From contig NC_079887.1 of the NCBI RefSeq assembly GCF_029227915.1, positions 2,666,001-2,730,000 of the forward strand: a DNA stretch of 64,000 nt. The letters run 5' to 3'. This DNA is from Hydractinia symbiolongicarpus (lineage: Eukaryota; Cnidaria; Hydrozoa; Anthoathecata; Hydractiniidae). Numbering within the stretch: the first letter of the stretch is position 1; the number at the start of each line of letters is the position of its first letter. The position numbers and the translations under genes are program-made. Shown here one piece after another: positions 13,090 to 25,500 of this stretch. The notes beneath the pieces were generated by a model. The model worked only from the letters and a program-made list of their open reading frames with translations. It did not search any database and was not told the origin of the DNA.

Positions 13090-16000
13090 ACAGGGTACTG
13101 TCTTTGTATACATTCGACTATACGGGCCAAGCCCGGGATTTACCGGAAATCGCGGGTTTTTGTTTGCCGGCGATTAAACCACTTTTATTAAGCGTCTCAT
13201 CAAAAATGAAAACATTTCTGAAAACTACAAGTCTCATGCGTTTTAGTGGGAAAAAATAATTTAAAAATTCGTTCGGGAAATGAGTTTACTTACTGGGTAC
13301 TTTCCTTGTATACTTTTGACTATACGGGCCGAGTCCGGGATTTACGGGAAATCGCGGGTTTTCGTTTGCCGGCGATTAAAATTCTTTTATTCTGCGTCTC
13401 ATCAAAAATGAAAACATTTTTAAAAACTACAAGTCTCATGGGCTTTAGTGGTGAAATAATAATTTAAATAATCGTTTGGGAAATGAGTTTACTCCCTGGG
13501 TACTTTCTTTGTATACTTTTGACTATACGGGCCGAGTCCAGGATTTACGGGAAATCGCAGGTTTTCGTTTGCCGGCGATTAAACTTCTTTTATTCAGCGT
13601 CTCATCAAAAATGAAAACATTTTTGGAAACTACAAGTCTCATGCGTTTTAGTGGTGAAAAAATAATTTAAAAATCGTTCGGGAAATGAGTTTACACCCTG
13701 GGTACTTTCTTTGTTTACTATTGACTATACGGGCCGAGCCCGGGATTTACGGGAAATCGCAGGTTTTCGTTTGCCGGCGATTAAACTTCTTTTATTCAGC
13801 GTCTCATCAAAAATGAAAACATTTTTGAAAACTACAAGTCTCAAGCGTTTTAGTGGTGAAAAGATAATTCAAAAAATCGTTTTGGAAATGAGTTTACTCA
13901 CAGGGGACTTTCTTTGTATACATTCGACTATACGGTCCGAGTCCGGGATTTTCGGGCAGACGCGGGTTTTCGTTTGCCGGCAATTAAACTTCTTTTATTC
14001 AGCGTCTCATCAAAAATGAAAACATTTTTAAAAACTACAAGTCTCATGCGATTTAGTGGTGAAAAAATAATTTAAAAAATCGTTCGGGAAATGAGTTTAC
14101 TCCCTGGGTACTTTCTTTGTATACTTTTGACTATACGGGCCGAGTCCGGGATTTACGGGAAGTCGCGGGTTTTCGTTTGCCGACGATTAAACTTCTTTTA
14201 TTCAGCGTCTCATCAAAAATGAAAATATTTTTAAATACTAGAATTCTCATGGGCTTTAGTGGTGAAATAATAATTTAAAAAATCGTTCGGGAAATGAGTT
14301 TACACCCTGGGTACTTTCCTTGTATACTTTTGACTATACGGGCCGAGTCCGGGATTTACGGGAAATCGCAGGTTTTCGTTTGCCGGCGATTAAACTTCTT
14401 TTATTCAGCGTCTCATCAAAAATGAAAACATTTTTGAAAACTACAAGTCTCATGCGTTTTAGTGGTGAAAAAATAATTTAAAAAATCGTTCGGGAAATGA
14501 GTTTACTCCCTGGGTACTTTCTTTGTATACCTTTGACTATGTGGGCCGAGTCCGGGGTTTACGGGAAATGGCGGGTTTTCGTTTGCCGGCGATTAAACTT
14601 CTTTTATTCAGCGTCTCATCAAAAATGAAAACATTTTTGAAAACTACAAGTCTCAAGCGTTTTAGTGGTGAAAAGATAATTTAAAAAATCGTTTTGGAAA
14701 TGAGTTTACTCACAGGGTACTTTCTTTGTATACATTCGACTATACGGGCCAAGCCCGGGATTTACCGGAAATCGCGGGTTTTCGTTTGCCGGCGATTAAA
14801 CCACTTTTATTAAGCGTCTCATCAAAAATGAAAACATTTCTGAAAACTACAAGTCTCATGCGTTTAGTGGGAAAAAATAATTTAAAAATTCGTTCGGGAA
14901 ATGAGTTTACTTACTGGGTACTTTCCGTGTATACTTTTGACTATACGGGCCGAGTCCAGGATTTACGGGAAATCGCGGGTTTTCGTTTGCCGGCGATTAA
15001 ACTTCTTTTATTCTGCGTCTCATCAAAAATGAAAATATTTTTAAAAACTACAAGTCTCATGGGCTTTAGTGGTGAAATAATAATTTAAATAATCGATTGG
15101 GAAATGAGTTTACACCCTATGTACTTTCCTTGTATACTATTGACTATACGGGCCGAGCCCGGGATTTACGAAAATCGCAGGTTTTCGTTTGCCGGCGATT
15201 AAACTTCTTTTATTCAGCGTCTCATCAAAAATGAAAACATTTTTGAAAACTACAAGTCTCATGCGTTTTAGTGGTGAAAAAATAATTTAAAAATTCGTTG
15301 GGGAAATGAGTTTACTCACTGGGTACTTTCCTTGTATACTTTTGACTATACGGGCCGAGACCGGGATTTACGGGAAATCGCGGGTTTTCGTTTGCCGGCG
15401 ATTAAACTTCTTTTATTCAGCGTCTCATCAAAAATGAAAACATTTTTAAAAACTACAAGTCTCATGGGCTTTAGTGGTAAAATATAAATTTAAAAAATCG
15501 TTTGGGAAATGAGTTTACTCCCTGGGTACTTTCTTTGTATACTTTTGACTACACGGGCCGAGTCCGGGATTTACGGGAAATCGCAGGCTTTCGTTTGCCG
15601 GCGATTAAACTTCTTTTATTCAGCGTCTCATCAAAAATGAAAACATTTTTGAAAACTACAAGTTTCATGCGTTTTAGTGGTGAAAAAATAATTTGAAAAA
15701 TCGTTCGAGAAATGAGTTTACTCCCTGGGTACTTTTTTTGTATACTTTTGACTATACGGGCCGAGTCCGGGATTTACGGGAAGACGCGGGTTTTCGTTTG
15801 CCGGCAATTAAACTTCTTTTATTCAGCGTCTCATCAAAAATGAAAACATTTTTAAAAACTACAAGTCTCATGCGTTTTAGTGGTGAAAAAATAATTTAAA
15901 AAATCGTTCGGGAAATGAATTTACTCCCTGGGTACTTTCTTTGTATACTTTGGACTATACGGGCCGAGTCCGGGATTTACGGGAAGTCGCAAGGTTTCGT

Positions 16001-19000
16001 TTGCCGGCGATTAAACTTCTTTTATTCAGCGTCTCATCAAAAATGAAAATATTTTTAAATACTACAAGTCTCATGGGCTTTAGTGGTGAAATAATAATTT
16101 AAAAAATCGTTCGGGAAATGAATTTACACCCTGGGTACTTTCTTTGTATACTTTTGACTATACGGGCCGAGTCCGGGATTTACGGGAAATCGCAGGTTTT
16201 CGTTTGCCGGCGATTAAACTTCTTTTATTCAGCGTCTCATCAAAAAGGAAAATATTTTTAACAACTACAAGTCTCATGGGCTTTAGTGGTGAAATAATAA
16301 TTTAAAAAATCGTTCGGGAAATGAGTTTACACCCTGGGTACTTTCTTTGTATACTTTTGACTATACGGGCCGAGTCCGGGATTTACGGGAAATCGCAGGT
16401 TTTCGTTTGCCGGCGATTAAACTTCTTTTATTCACCGTCTCATCAAAAATGAAAACATTTTTGAAAACTACAAGTCTCAAGCGTTTTAGTGGTGAAAAGA
16501 TAATTTAAAAAATCGTTTTGGAAATGAGTTTACTCACAGGGTACTGTCTTTGTATACATTCGACTATACGGGCCAAGCCCGGGATTTACCGGAAATCGCG
16601 GGTTATTGTTTGCCGGCGATTAAACCACTTTTATTAAGCGTCTCATCAAAAATGAAAACATTTCTGAAAACTACAAGTCTCATGCGTTTTAGTGGGAAAA
16701 AATAATTTAAAAATTCGTTCGGGAAATGAGTTTACTTACTGGGTACTTTCCTTGTATACTTTTGACTATACGGGCCGAGTCCGGGATTTACGGGAAATCG
16801 CGGGTTTTCGTTTGCCGGCGATTAAAATTCTTTTATTCTGCGTCTCATCAAAAATGAAAACATTTTTAAAAACTACAAGTCTCATGGGCTTTAGTGGTGA
16901 AATAATAATTTAAATAATCGTTTGGGAAATGAGTTTACTCCCTGGGTACTTTCTTTGTATACTTTTGACTATACGGGCCGAGTCCAGGATTTACGGGAAA
17001 TCGCAGGTTTTCGTTTGCCGGCGATTAAACTTCTTTTATTCAGCGTGTCATCAAAAATGAAAACATTTTTGGAAACTACAAGTCTCATGCGTTTTAGTGG
17101 TGAAAAAATAATTTAAAAATCGTTCGGGAAATGAGTTTACACCCTGGGTACTTTCTTTGTTTACTATTGACTATACGGGCCGAGCCCGGGATTTACGGGA
17201 AATCGCAGGTTTTCGTTTGCCGGCGATTAAACTTCTTTTATTCAGCGTCTCATCAAAAATGAAAACATTTTTGAAAACTACAAGTCTCAAGCGTTTTAGT
17301 GGTGAAAAGATAATTCAAAAAATCGTTTTGGAAATGAGTTTACTCACAGGGGACTTTCTTTGTATACATTCGACTATACGGTCCGAGTCCGGGATTTTCA
17401 GGCAGACGCGGGTTTTCGTTTGCCGGCAATTAAACTTCTTTTATTCAGCGTCTCATCAAAAATGAAAACATTTTTAAAAACTACAAGTCTCATGCGATTT
17501 AGTGGTGAAAAAATAATTTAAAAAATCGTTCGGGAAATGAGTTTACTCCCTGGGTACTTTCTTTGTATACTTTTGACTATACGGGCCGAGTCCGGGATTT
17601 ACGGGAAGTCGCGGGTTTTCGTTTGCCGACGATTAAACTTCTTTTATTCAGCGTCTCATCAAAAATGAAAATATTTTTAAATACTAGAAGTCTCATGGGC
17701 TTTAGTGGTGAAATAATAATTTAAAAAATCGTTCGGGAAATGAGTTTACACCCTGGGTACTTTCCTTGTATACTTTTGACTATACGGGCCGAGTCCGGGA
17801 TTTACGGGAAATCGCAGGTTTTCGTTTGCCGGCGATTAAACTTCTTTTATTCAGCGTCTCATCAAAAATGAAAACATTTTTGAAAACTACAAGTCTCATG
17901 CGTTTTAGTGGTGAAAAAATAATTTAAAAAATCGTTCGGGAAATGAGTTTACTCCCTGGGTACTTTCTTTGTATACCTTTGACTATGTGGGCCGAGTCCG
18001 GGGTTTACGGGAAATGGCGGGTTTTTGTTTGCCGGCGATTAAACTTCTTTTATTCAGCGTCTCATCAAAAATGAAAACATTTTTGAAAACTACAAGTCTC
18101 AAGCGTTTTAGTGGTGAAAAGATAATTTAAAAAATCGTTTTGGAAATGAGTTTACTCACAGGGTACTTTCTTTGTATACATTCGACTATACGGGCCAAGC
18201 CCGGGATTTACCGGAAATCGCGGGTTTTCGTTTGCCGGCGATTAAACCACTTTTATTAAGCGTCTCATCAAAAATGAAAACATTTCTGAAAACTACAAGT
18301 CTCATGCGTTTAGTGGGAAAAAATAATTTAAAAATTCGTTCGGGAAATGAGTTTACTTACTGGGTACTTTCCGTGTATACTTTTGACTATACGGGCCGAG
18401 TCCAGGATTTACGGGAAAACGCGGGTTTTCGTTTGCCGGCGATTAAACTTCTTTTATTCTGCGTCTCATCAAAAATGAAAATATTTTTAAAAACTACAAG
18501 TCTCATGGGTTTTAGTGGTGAAATAATAATTTAAATAATCGATTGGGAAATGAGTTTACTCCCTGGGTACTTTCTTTGTATACTTTTGACTATACGGGCC
18601 GAGTCCGGGATTTACGGGAAATCGCAGGTTTTCGTTTGCCGGCGATTAAACTCCTTTTATTCAGCGTCTCATCAAAAATGAAAACATTTTTGGAAACTAC
18701 AAGTCTCATGCGTTTTAGTGGTGAAAAAATAATTTAAAAATCGTTCGGGAAATGAGTTTACACCCTATGTACTTTCCTTGTATACTATTGACTATACGGG
18801 CCGAGCCCGGGATTTACGAAAATCGCAGGTTTTCGTTTGCCGGCGATTAAACTTCTTTTATTCAGCGTCTCATCAAAAATGAAAACATTTTTAAAAACTA
18901 CAAGTCTCATGCGTTTTAGTGGTGAAAAAATAATTTAAAAATTCGTTGGGGAAATGAGTTTACTCACTGGGTACTTTCCTTGTATACTTTTGACTATACG

Positions 19001-20131
19001 GGCCGAGACCGGGATTTACGGGAAATCGCGGGTATTCGTTTGCCGGCGATTAAACTTCTTTTATTCAGCGTCTCATCAAAAATGAAAACATTTTTAAAAA
19101 CTACAAGTCTCATGGGCTTTAGTGGTAAAATATAAATTTAAAAAATCGTTTGGGAAATGAGTTTACTCCCTGGGTACTTTCTTTGTATACTTTTGACTAC
19201 ACGGGCCGAGTCCGGGATTTACGGGAAATCGCAGGCTTTCGTTTGCCGGCGATTAAACTTCTTTTATTCAGCGTCTCATCAAAAATGAAAACATTTTTGA
19301 AAACTACAAGTTTCATGCGTTTTAGTGGTGAAAAAATAATTTGAAAAATCGTTCGAGAAATGAGTTTACTCCCTGGGTACTTTCTTTGTATACTTTTGAC
19401 TATACGGGCCGAGTCCGGGATTAACGGGAAGACGCGGGTTTTCGTTTGCCGGCAATTAAACTTCTTTTATTCAGCGTCTCATAAAAAATGAAAACATTTT
19501 TAAAAACTACAAGTCTCATGCGTTTTAGTGGTGAAAAAATAATTTAAAAAATCGTTCGGGAAATGAATTTACTCCCTGGGTACTTTCTTTGTATACTTTG
19601 GACTATACGGGCCGAGTCCGGGATTTACGGGAAGTCGCAAGGTTTCGTTTGCCGGCGATTAAACTTCTTTTATTCAGCGTCTCATCAAAAATGAAAATAT
19701 TTTTAAATACTACAAGTCTCATGGGCTTTAGTGGTGAAATAATAATTTAAAAAATCGTTCGGGAAATGAATTTACACCCTGGGTACTTTCTTTGTATACT
19801 TTTGACTATACGGGCCGAGTCCGGGATTTACGGGAAATCGCAGGTTTTCGTTTGCCGGCGATTAAACTTCTTTTATTCAGCGTCTCATCAAAAAGGAAAA
19901 TATTTTTAACAACTACAAGTCTCATGGGCTTTAGTGGTGAAATAATAATTTAAAAAATCGTTCGGGAAATGAGTTTACACCCTGGGTACTTTCTTTGTAT
20001 ACTTTTGACTATACGGGCCGAGTCCGGGATTTACGGGAAATCGCAGGTTTTCGTTTGCCGGCGATTAAACTTCTTTTATTCACCGTCTCATCAAAAATGA
20101 AAACATTTTTGAAAACTACAAGTCTCATGCG
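13090..20131 (+). repeat. Tandem 3.45-kb (17/18-monomer) higher-order repeat, two copies
   Basis: Markers at 13246, 13476, 13711 and 14726 recur at 16692, 16922, 17157 and 18172, all 3446 bp apart. The rare GGTACTGTCTTT is at about 13095 and 16541, again 3446. Past about 15.1 kb the offset becomes 3648 (15502 to 19150) because copy 2 holds one extra monomer around 18550-18750. Shared private variants include ACCCTATGTAC, CGAGACCGGG, a TTTCATGCG variant and AAAAAGGAAAATATTT. Homology ends near 16483/20131, where TCTCAAGCG in copy 1 changes to TCTCATGCG. Confidence 0.88.
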
Positions 20132-20960
20132 TTTTAGTAGTGAAAAAATAATTTAAAAAATCGTTCGGGAAATGAGTTTACTCCCTGGGTACTTTCTTTG
20201 TATACTTTTGACTCTGCGGGCCGAGTCCGGGATTTACGGGAAATCGCAGGTTTTCGTTTGCCGGCGATTAAACTTCTTTTATTCAGCGTCTCATCAAAAA
20301 GGAAAATATTTTTAACAACTACAAGTCTCATGGACTTTAGTGGTGAAATAATAATTTAAAAAATCGTTCGGGAAATGAATTTACACCCTGGGTACTTTCT
20401 TTGTATACTTTTGACTATACGGGCCGAGTCCGGGATTTACGGGAAATCGCAGGTTTTCGTTTGCCGGCGATTAAACTTCTTTTATTCAGCGTCTCATCAA
20501 AAAGGAAAATATTTTTAACAACTACAAGTCTCATGGGCTTTAGTGGTGAAATAATAATTTAAAAAATCGTTCGGGAAATGAGTTTACACCCTGGGTACTT
20601 TCTTTGTATACTTTTGACTATACGGGCCGAGTCCGGGATTTACGGGAAATCGCAGGTTTTCGTTTGCCGGCGATTAAACTTCTTTTATTCACCGTCTCAT
20701 CAAAAATGAAAACATTTTTGAAAACTACAAGTCTCATGCGTTTTAGTAGTGAAAAAATAATTTAAAAAATCGTTCGGGAAATGAGTTTACTCCCTGGGTA
20801 CTTTCTTTGTATACTTTTGACTCTGCGGGCCGAGTCCGGGATTTACGGGAAATCGCAGGTTTTCGTTTGCCGGCGATTAAACTTCTTTTATTCAGCGTCT
20901 CATCAAAAAGGAAAATATTTTTAACAACTACAAGTCTCATGGACTTTAGTGGTGAAATAA
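19885..20960 (+). repeat. 609-bp (3-monomer) tandem higher-order repeat
   Basis: The private variant ATGGACTTTAG occurs at about 20330 and 20939, 609 bp apart. The GACTCTGCGGGCC variant recurs at the same distance. Monomers carrying AAAAAGGAAAATATTTTTAAC occur near 19890, 20300, 20505 and 20910. This is a local three-monomer amplification at the trailing edge of the 3.45-kb block. Confidence 0.82.
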
Positions 20961-20999
20961 TAATTTAAAAAATCGTTCGGGAAATGAGTTTACACCCTG

Positions 21000-21720
21000 G
21001 GTACCTTCTTTGTATACTTTTGACTATACGGGCAGAGTCCGGGATTTACGGGAAATCGCAGGTTTTCGTTTGCCGGCGATTAAACTTCTTTTATTCACCG
21101 TCTCATCAAAAATGAAAACATTTTTGAAAACTACAAGTCTCATGCCTTTTAGTGGTGAAAAAATAATTTAAAAAATCGTTCTGGAAATGAGTTTACTCCC
21201 TGGGTACTTTCTTTGTATACTTTTGACTCTGCGGGCCGAGTCCGGGGTTTACGGGAAATGGCGGGTTTTCATTTGCCGACGATTAAACTTCTTTTATTCA
21301 GCGTCTCATCAAAAATGAAAACATTTCTGAAAACTACAAGTCTCGTGCGTTTTAGTGGTGAAAAAATAATTTAAAAAATCGTTCGGGAAATGAGTTTACA
21401 CACTGGGTACTTTCTTTGTATTCTTTTGACTATACGGGCAGAGTCCGGGATTTACGGGAAATCGCAGGTTTTCGTTTGCCGGCGATTAAACTTCTTTTAT
21501 TCACCGTCTCATCAAAAATGAAAACATTTTTGAAAACTACAAGTCTCATGCCTTTTAGTGGTGAAAAAATAATTTAAAAAATCGTTCGGGAAATGAGTTT
21601 ACTCCCTGGGTACTTTCTTTGTATACTTTTGACTCTGCGGGCCGAGTCCGGGGTTTACGGGAAATGGCGGGTTTTCGTTTGCCGGCGATTAAACTTGTTT
21701 TATTCAGCGTCTCATCAAAA
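21000..21720 (+). repeat. 406-bp dimer repeat
   Basis: The unusual CATGCCTTTTAG is at 21141 and 21547, exactly 406 bp apart. It is accompanied in both copies by GGGCAGAGTCCGGG and TTCACCGTCTC variants. A two-monomer unit duplicated in tandem explains this. Confidence 0.75.
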
Positions 21721-22549
21721 ATGAAAACATTTCTAAAAACTACAAGTCTCGTGCGTTTTAGTGGTGAAAAAATAATTTAAAAATTCGTTCGGGAAATGAG
21801 TTTACTCACTGGGTACTTTCTTTGTATACCTTTGACTATACGGGCCGAGTCCAGAATTTACGGGAAATCGCGGGTTTTCGTTTGCCGGCGATTAAACTAC
21901 TTTTATTCTGCGTCTCATCAAAAATGAAAACATTTTTAAAAACTACAAGTCTCATGGGCTTTAGTGGTGAAATAATAATTTAAATAATCGTTTGGGAAAT
22001 GAGTTTACTCCCTGGGTACTTTCTTTGTATACTTTTGACTATACGGGCCGAGTCCGGGATTTACGGGAAATCGCAGGTTTTCGTTTGCCGGCGATTAAAC
22101 TTCTTTTATTCAGCGTCTCATCAAAAATGAAAACATTTTTGAAAACTACAAGTCTCATGCGTTTTAGTGGTGAAAAAATAATTTAAAAAATCGTTCGGGA
22201 AATGAGTTTACACCCTGGGTACTTTCTTTGTATACTATTGACTATACGGGCCGAGTCCGGGTTTAACGGGAAATCGCAGGTTTTCGTTTGCCGGCGATTA
22301 AACTTCTTTTATTCAGCGTCTCATCAAAAATGAAAACATTTTTGAAAACTACAAGTCTCATGCGTTTTAGTGGTGAAAAAATGATTTAAAAATTCGTTAG
22401 GGAAATTAGTTTACTCACTGGGTACTTTCCTTGTATACATTTAACTATACGGGCCGAGACCGGGATTTACGGGAAATCGCGGGTTTTCGTTTGCCGGCGA
22501 TTAAACTTCTTTTATTCAGAGTCTCATCAAAAATGAAACCATTTTTAAA

Positions 22550-25500
22550 AACTACAAGTCTCATGGGCTTTAGTGGTAAAATATAAATTTAAAAAATCGT
22601 TTGGGAAATGAGTTTACTCCCTGGTTACTTTCTTTGTATACTTTTGACTATACGGCCCGAGTCCGGGATTTACGGGAAATCGCAGGTTTTCGTTTGCCGG
22701 CGATTAAACTTCTTTTATTCAGCGTCTCATCAAAAATGAAAACATTTTTGAAAACTACAAGTCTCATGCGTTTTAGTGGTGAAAAAATAATTTAAAAATT
22801 CGTTAGGGAAATGAGTTTACTCACTGGGTACTTTCCTTGTATACTTTTGACTATACGGGCTGAGACCGGGATTTACGGGAAATCGCGGGTTTTCGTTTGC
22901 CGGCGATTAAACTTCTTTTATTCAGAGTCTCATCAAAAATGAAACCATTTTTAAAAACTACAAGTCTCATGGGCTTTAGTGGTAAAATATAAATTTAAAA
23001 AATCGTTTAGGAAATGAGTTTACTCCCTGGGTACTTTCTTTGTATACTTTTGACTATACGGGCCGAGTCCGGGATTTACGGGAAATCGCGGGTTTTCGTT
23101 TGCCGGCGATTAAACTTCTTTTATTCTGCGTCTCATCAAAAAAGTAAACATTTTTAAAAACTACAAGTCTCATGGGCTTTAGTGGTGAAATAATAATTTA
23201 AATAATCGTTCGGGAAATGAGTTTACTCCCTGGGAACTTTCTTTGTATACTTTTGACTATACGGGCCGAGTCCGGGATTTACGGGAAATCGCAGGTTTTC
23301 GTTTGCCGGCGATTAAACTTCTTTTATTCAGCGTCTCATCAAAAATGAAAACATTTTTGAAAACTACAAGTCTCATGCGTTTTAGCGGTGAAAAAATAAT
23401 TTAAAAAATCGTTCGAGAAATGAGTTTACTCCCTGGGTACTTTCTTTGTATACTTTTGACTATACGGGCCGAGTCCGGGATTTACGGGAAATTGCAGGTT
23501 TTCGTTTGCCGGCGATTAAACTTCTTTTATTCAGCGTCTCATCAAAAATGAAAACATTTTTGAAAACTACAAGTCTTATGCGTTTTAGTGGCGAAAAAAT
23601 GAATTAAAAAATCGTTCGGGAAATGAGTTTACTCCCTCGGTACTATCTTTGTATACTTTCGACTATACGGGCCAAGCCCGGGGAAATCGCGGGTTTTCGT
23701 TTGCCGGCGATTAAACCTCTTTCATTAAGCGTCTCATCAGAAATGAAAACATTTTTGAAAACTACAAGTCTTATGCGTTTTAGTGGTGAAAAAATAATTT
23801 AAAAAATCGTTATGGAAATGAGTTTATTCACAGGGTACTTTCTTTGTATACATTCGACTATACGGGCCAAGCCCGGGATTTACGGGAAATCGCGGGATTT
23901 CGTTTGCCGGCGATTAAACCTCTTTTATTAAGCGTCTCATCAAAAATGAAAACATTTTTAAAAACAACAAGTCTGATGGGCTTTAGTGGTGAAATAATAA
24001 TTTAAAAAATCGTTCGGGAAATGAGTTTACACCCCGGGTACTTTCTTTGTATACTTTTGACTATACGGGCCGAGTCCATGATTTACGGGAAATCGCAGGT
24101 TTTCGTTTGCCGGCCATTAAACTTCTTTTATTCAGCGTCTCATCAAAAATGAAAACATTTTTGAAAACTACAAGTCTCATGCGTTTTAGTGGTGAAAAAA
24201 AAAATTAAAAAATCGTTCGGGAAATGATTTTACTTCCTGGGTACTTTCTTTGTATACATTCGACTATACGGGCCAAGCCCGGGATTTACGGGAAATCGCG
24301 GGATTTCGTTTGCCGGCGATTAAACCTCTTTTATTAAGCGTCTCATCAAAAATGAAAACATTTTTAAAAACAACAAGTCTGATGGGTTTTAGTGGTGAAA
24401 TAATAATTTAAAAAATCGTTCGGGAAATGAGTTTACACCCCGGGTACTTTCTTTGTATACTTTTGACTATACGGGCCGAGTCCGGGATTTACGGGAAATT
24501 GCAGGTTTTCGTTTGCCGGCGATTAAACTTCTTTTATTCAGCGTCTCATCAAAAATGAAAACATTTTTGAAAACTACAAGTCTTATGCGTTTTAGTGGCG
24601 AAAAAATGAATTAAAAAATCGTTCGGGAAATGAGTTTACTCCCTCGGTACTATCTTTGTATACTTTCGACTATACGGGCCAAGCCCGGGGAAATCGCGGG
24701 TTTTCGTTTGCCGGCGATTAAACCTCTTTCATTAAGCGTCTCATCAGAAATGAAAACATTTTTGAAAACTACAAGTCTTATGCGTTTTAGTGGTGAAAAA
24801 ATAATTTAAAAAATCGTTATGGAAATGAGTTTATTCACAGGGTACTTTCTTTGTATACATTCGACTATACGGGCCAAGCCCGGGGAAATCGCGGGTTTTC
24901 GTTTGCCGGCGATTAAACCACTTTCATTAAGCGTCTCATCAAAAATGAAAACATTTTTGAAAACTACAAGTCTCATGCGTTTTAGTGGTGAAAAAAAAAA
25001 TTAAAAAATCGTTCGGGAAATGATTTTACTTCCTGGGTACTTTCTTTGTATACATTCGACTATACGGGCCAAGCCCGGGATTTACGGGAAATCGCGGGAT
25101 TTCGTTTGCCGGCGATTAAACCTCTTTTATTAAGCGTCTCATCAAAAATGAAAACATTTTTAAAAACAACAAGTCTGATGGGCTTCAGTGGTGAAATAAT
25201 AATTTAAAAAATCGTTCGGGAAATGAGTTTACACCCCGGGTACTTTCTTTGTATACTTTTGACTATACGGGCCGAGTCCATGATTTACGGGAAATCGCAG
25301 GTTTTCGTTTGCCGGCCATTAAACTTCTTTTATTCAGCGTCTCATCAAAAATGAAAACATTTTTGAAAACTACAAGTCTCATGCGTTTTAGTGGTGAAAA
25401 AAAAAATTAAAAAATCGTTCGGGAAATGATTTTACTTCCTGGGTACTTTCTTTGTATACATTCGACTATACGGGTTAAGCCCGGGATTTACGGGAAATCG

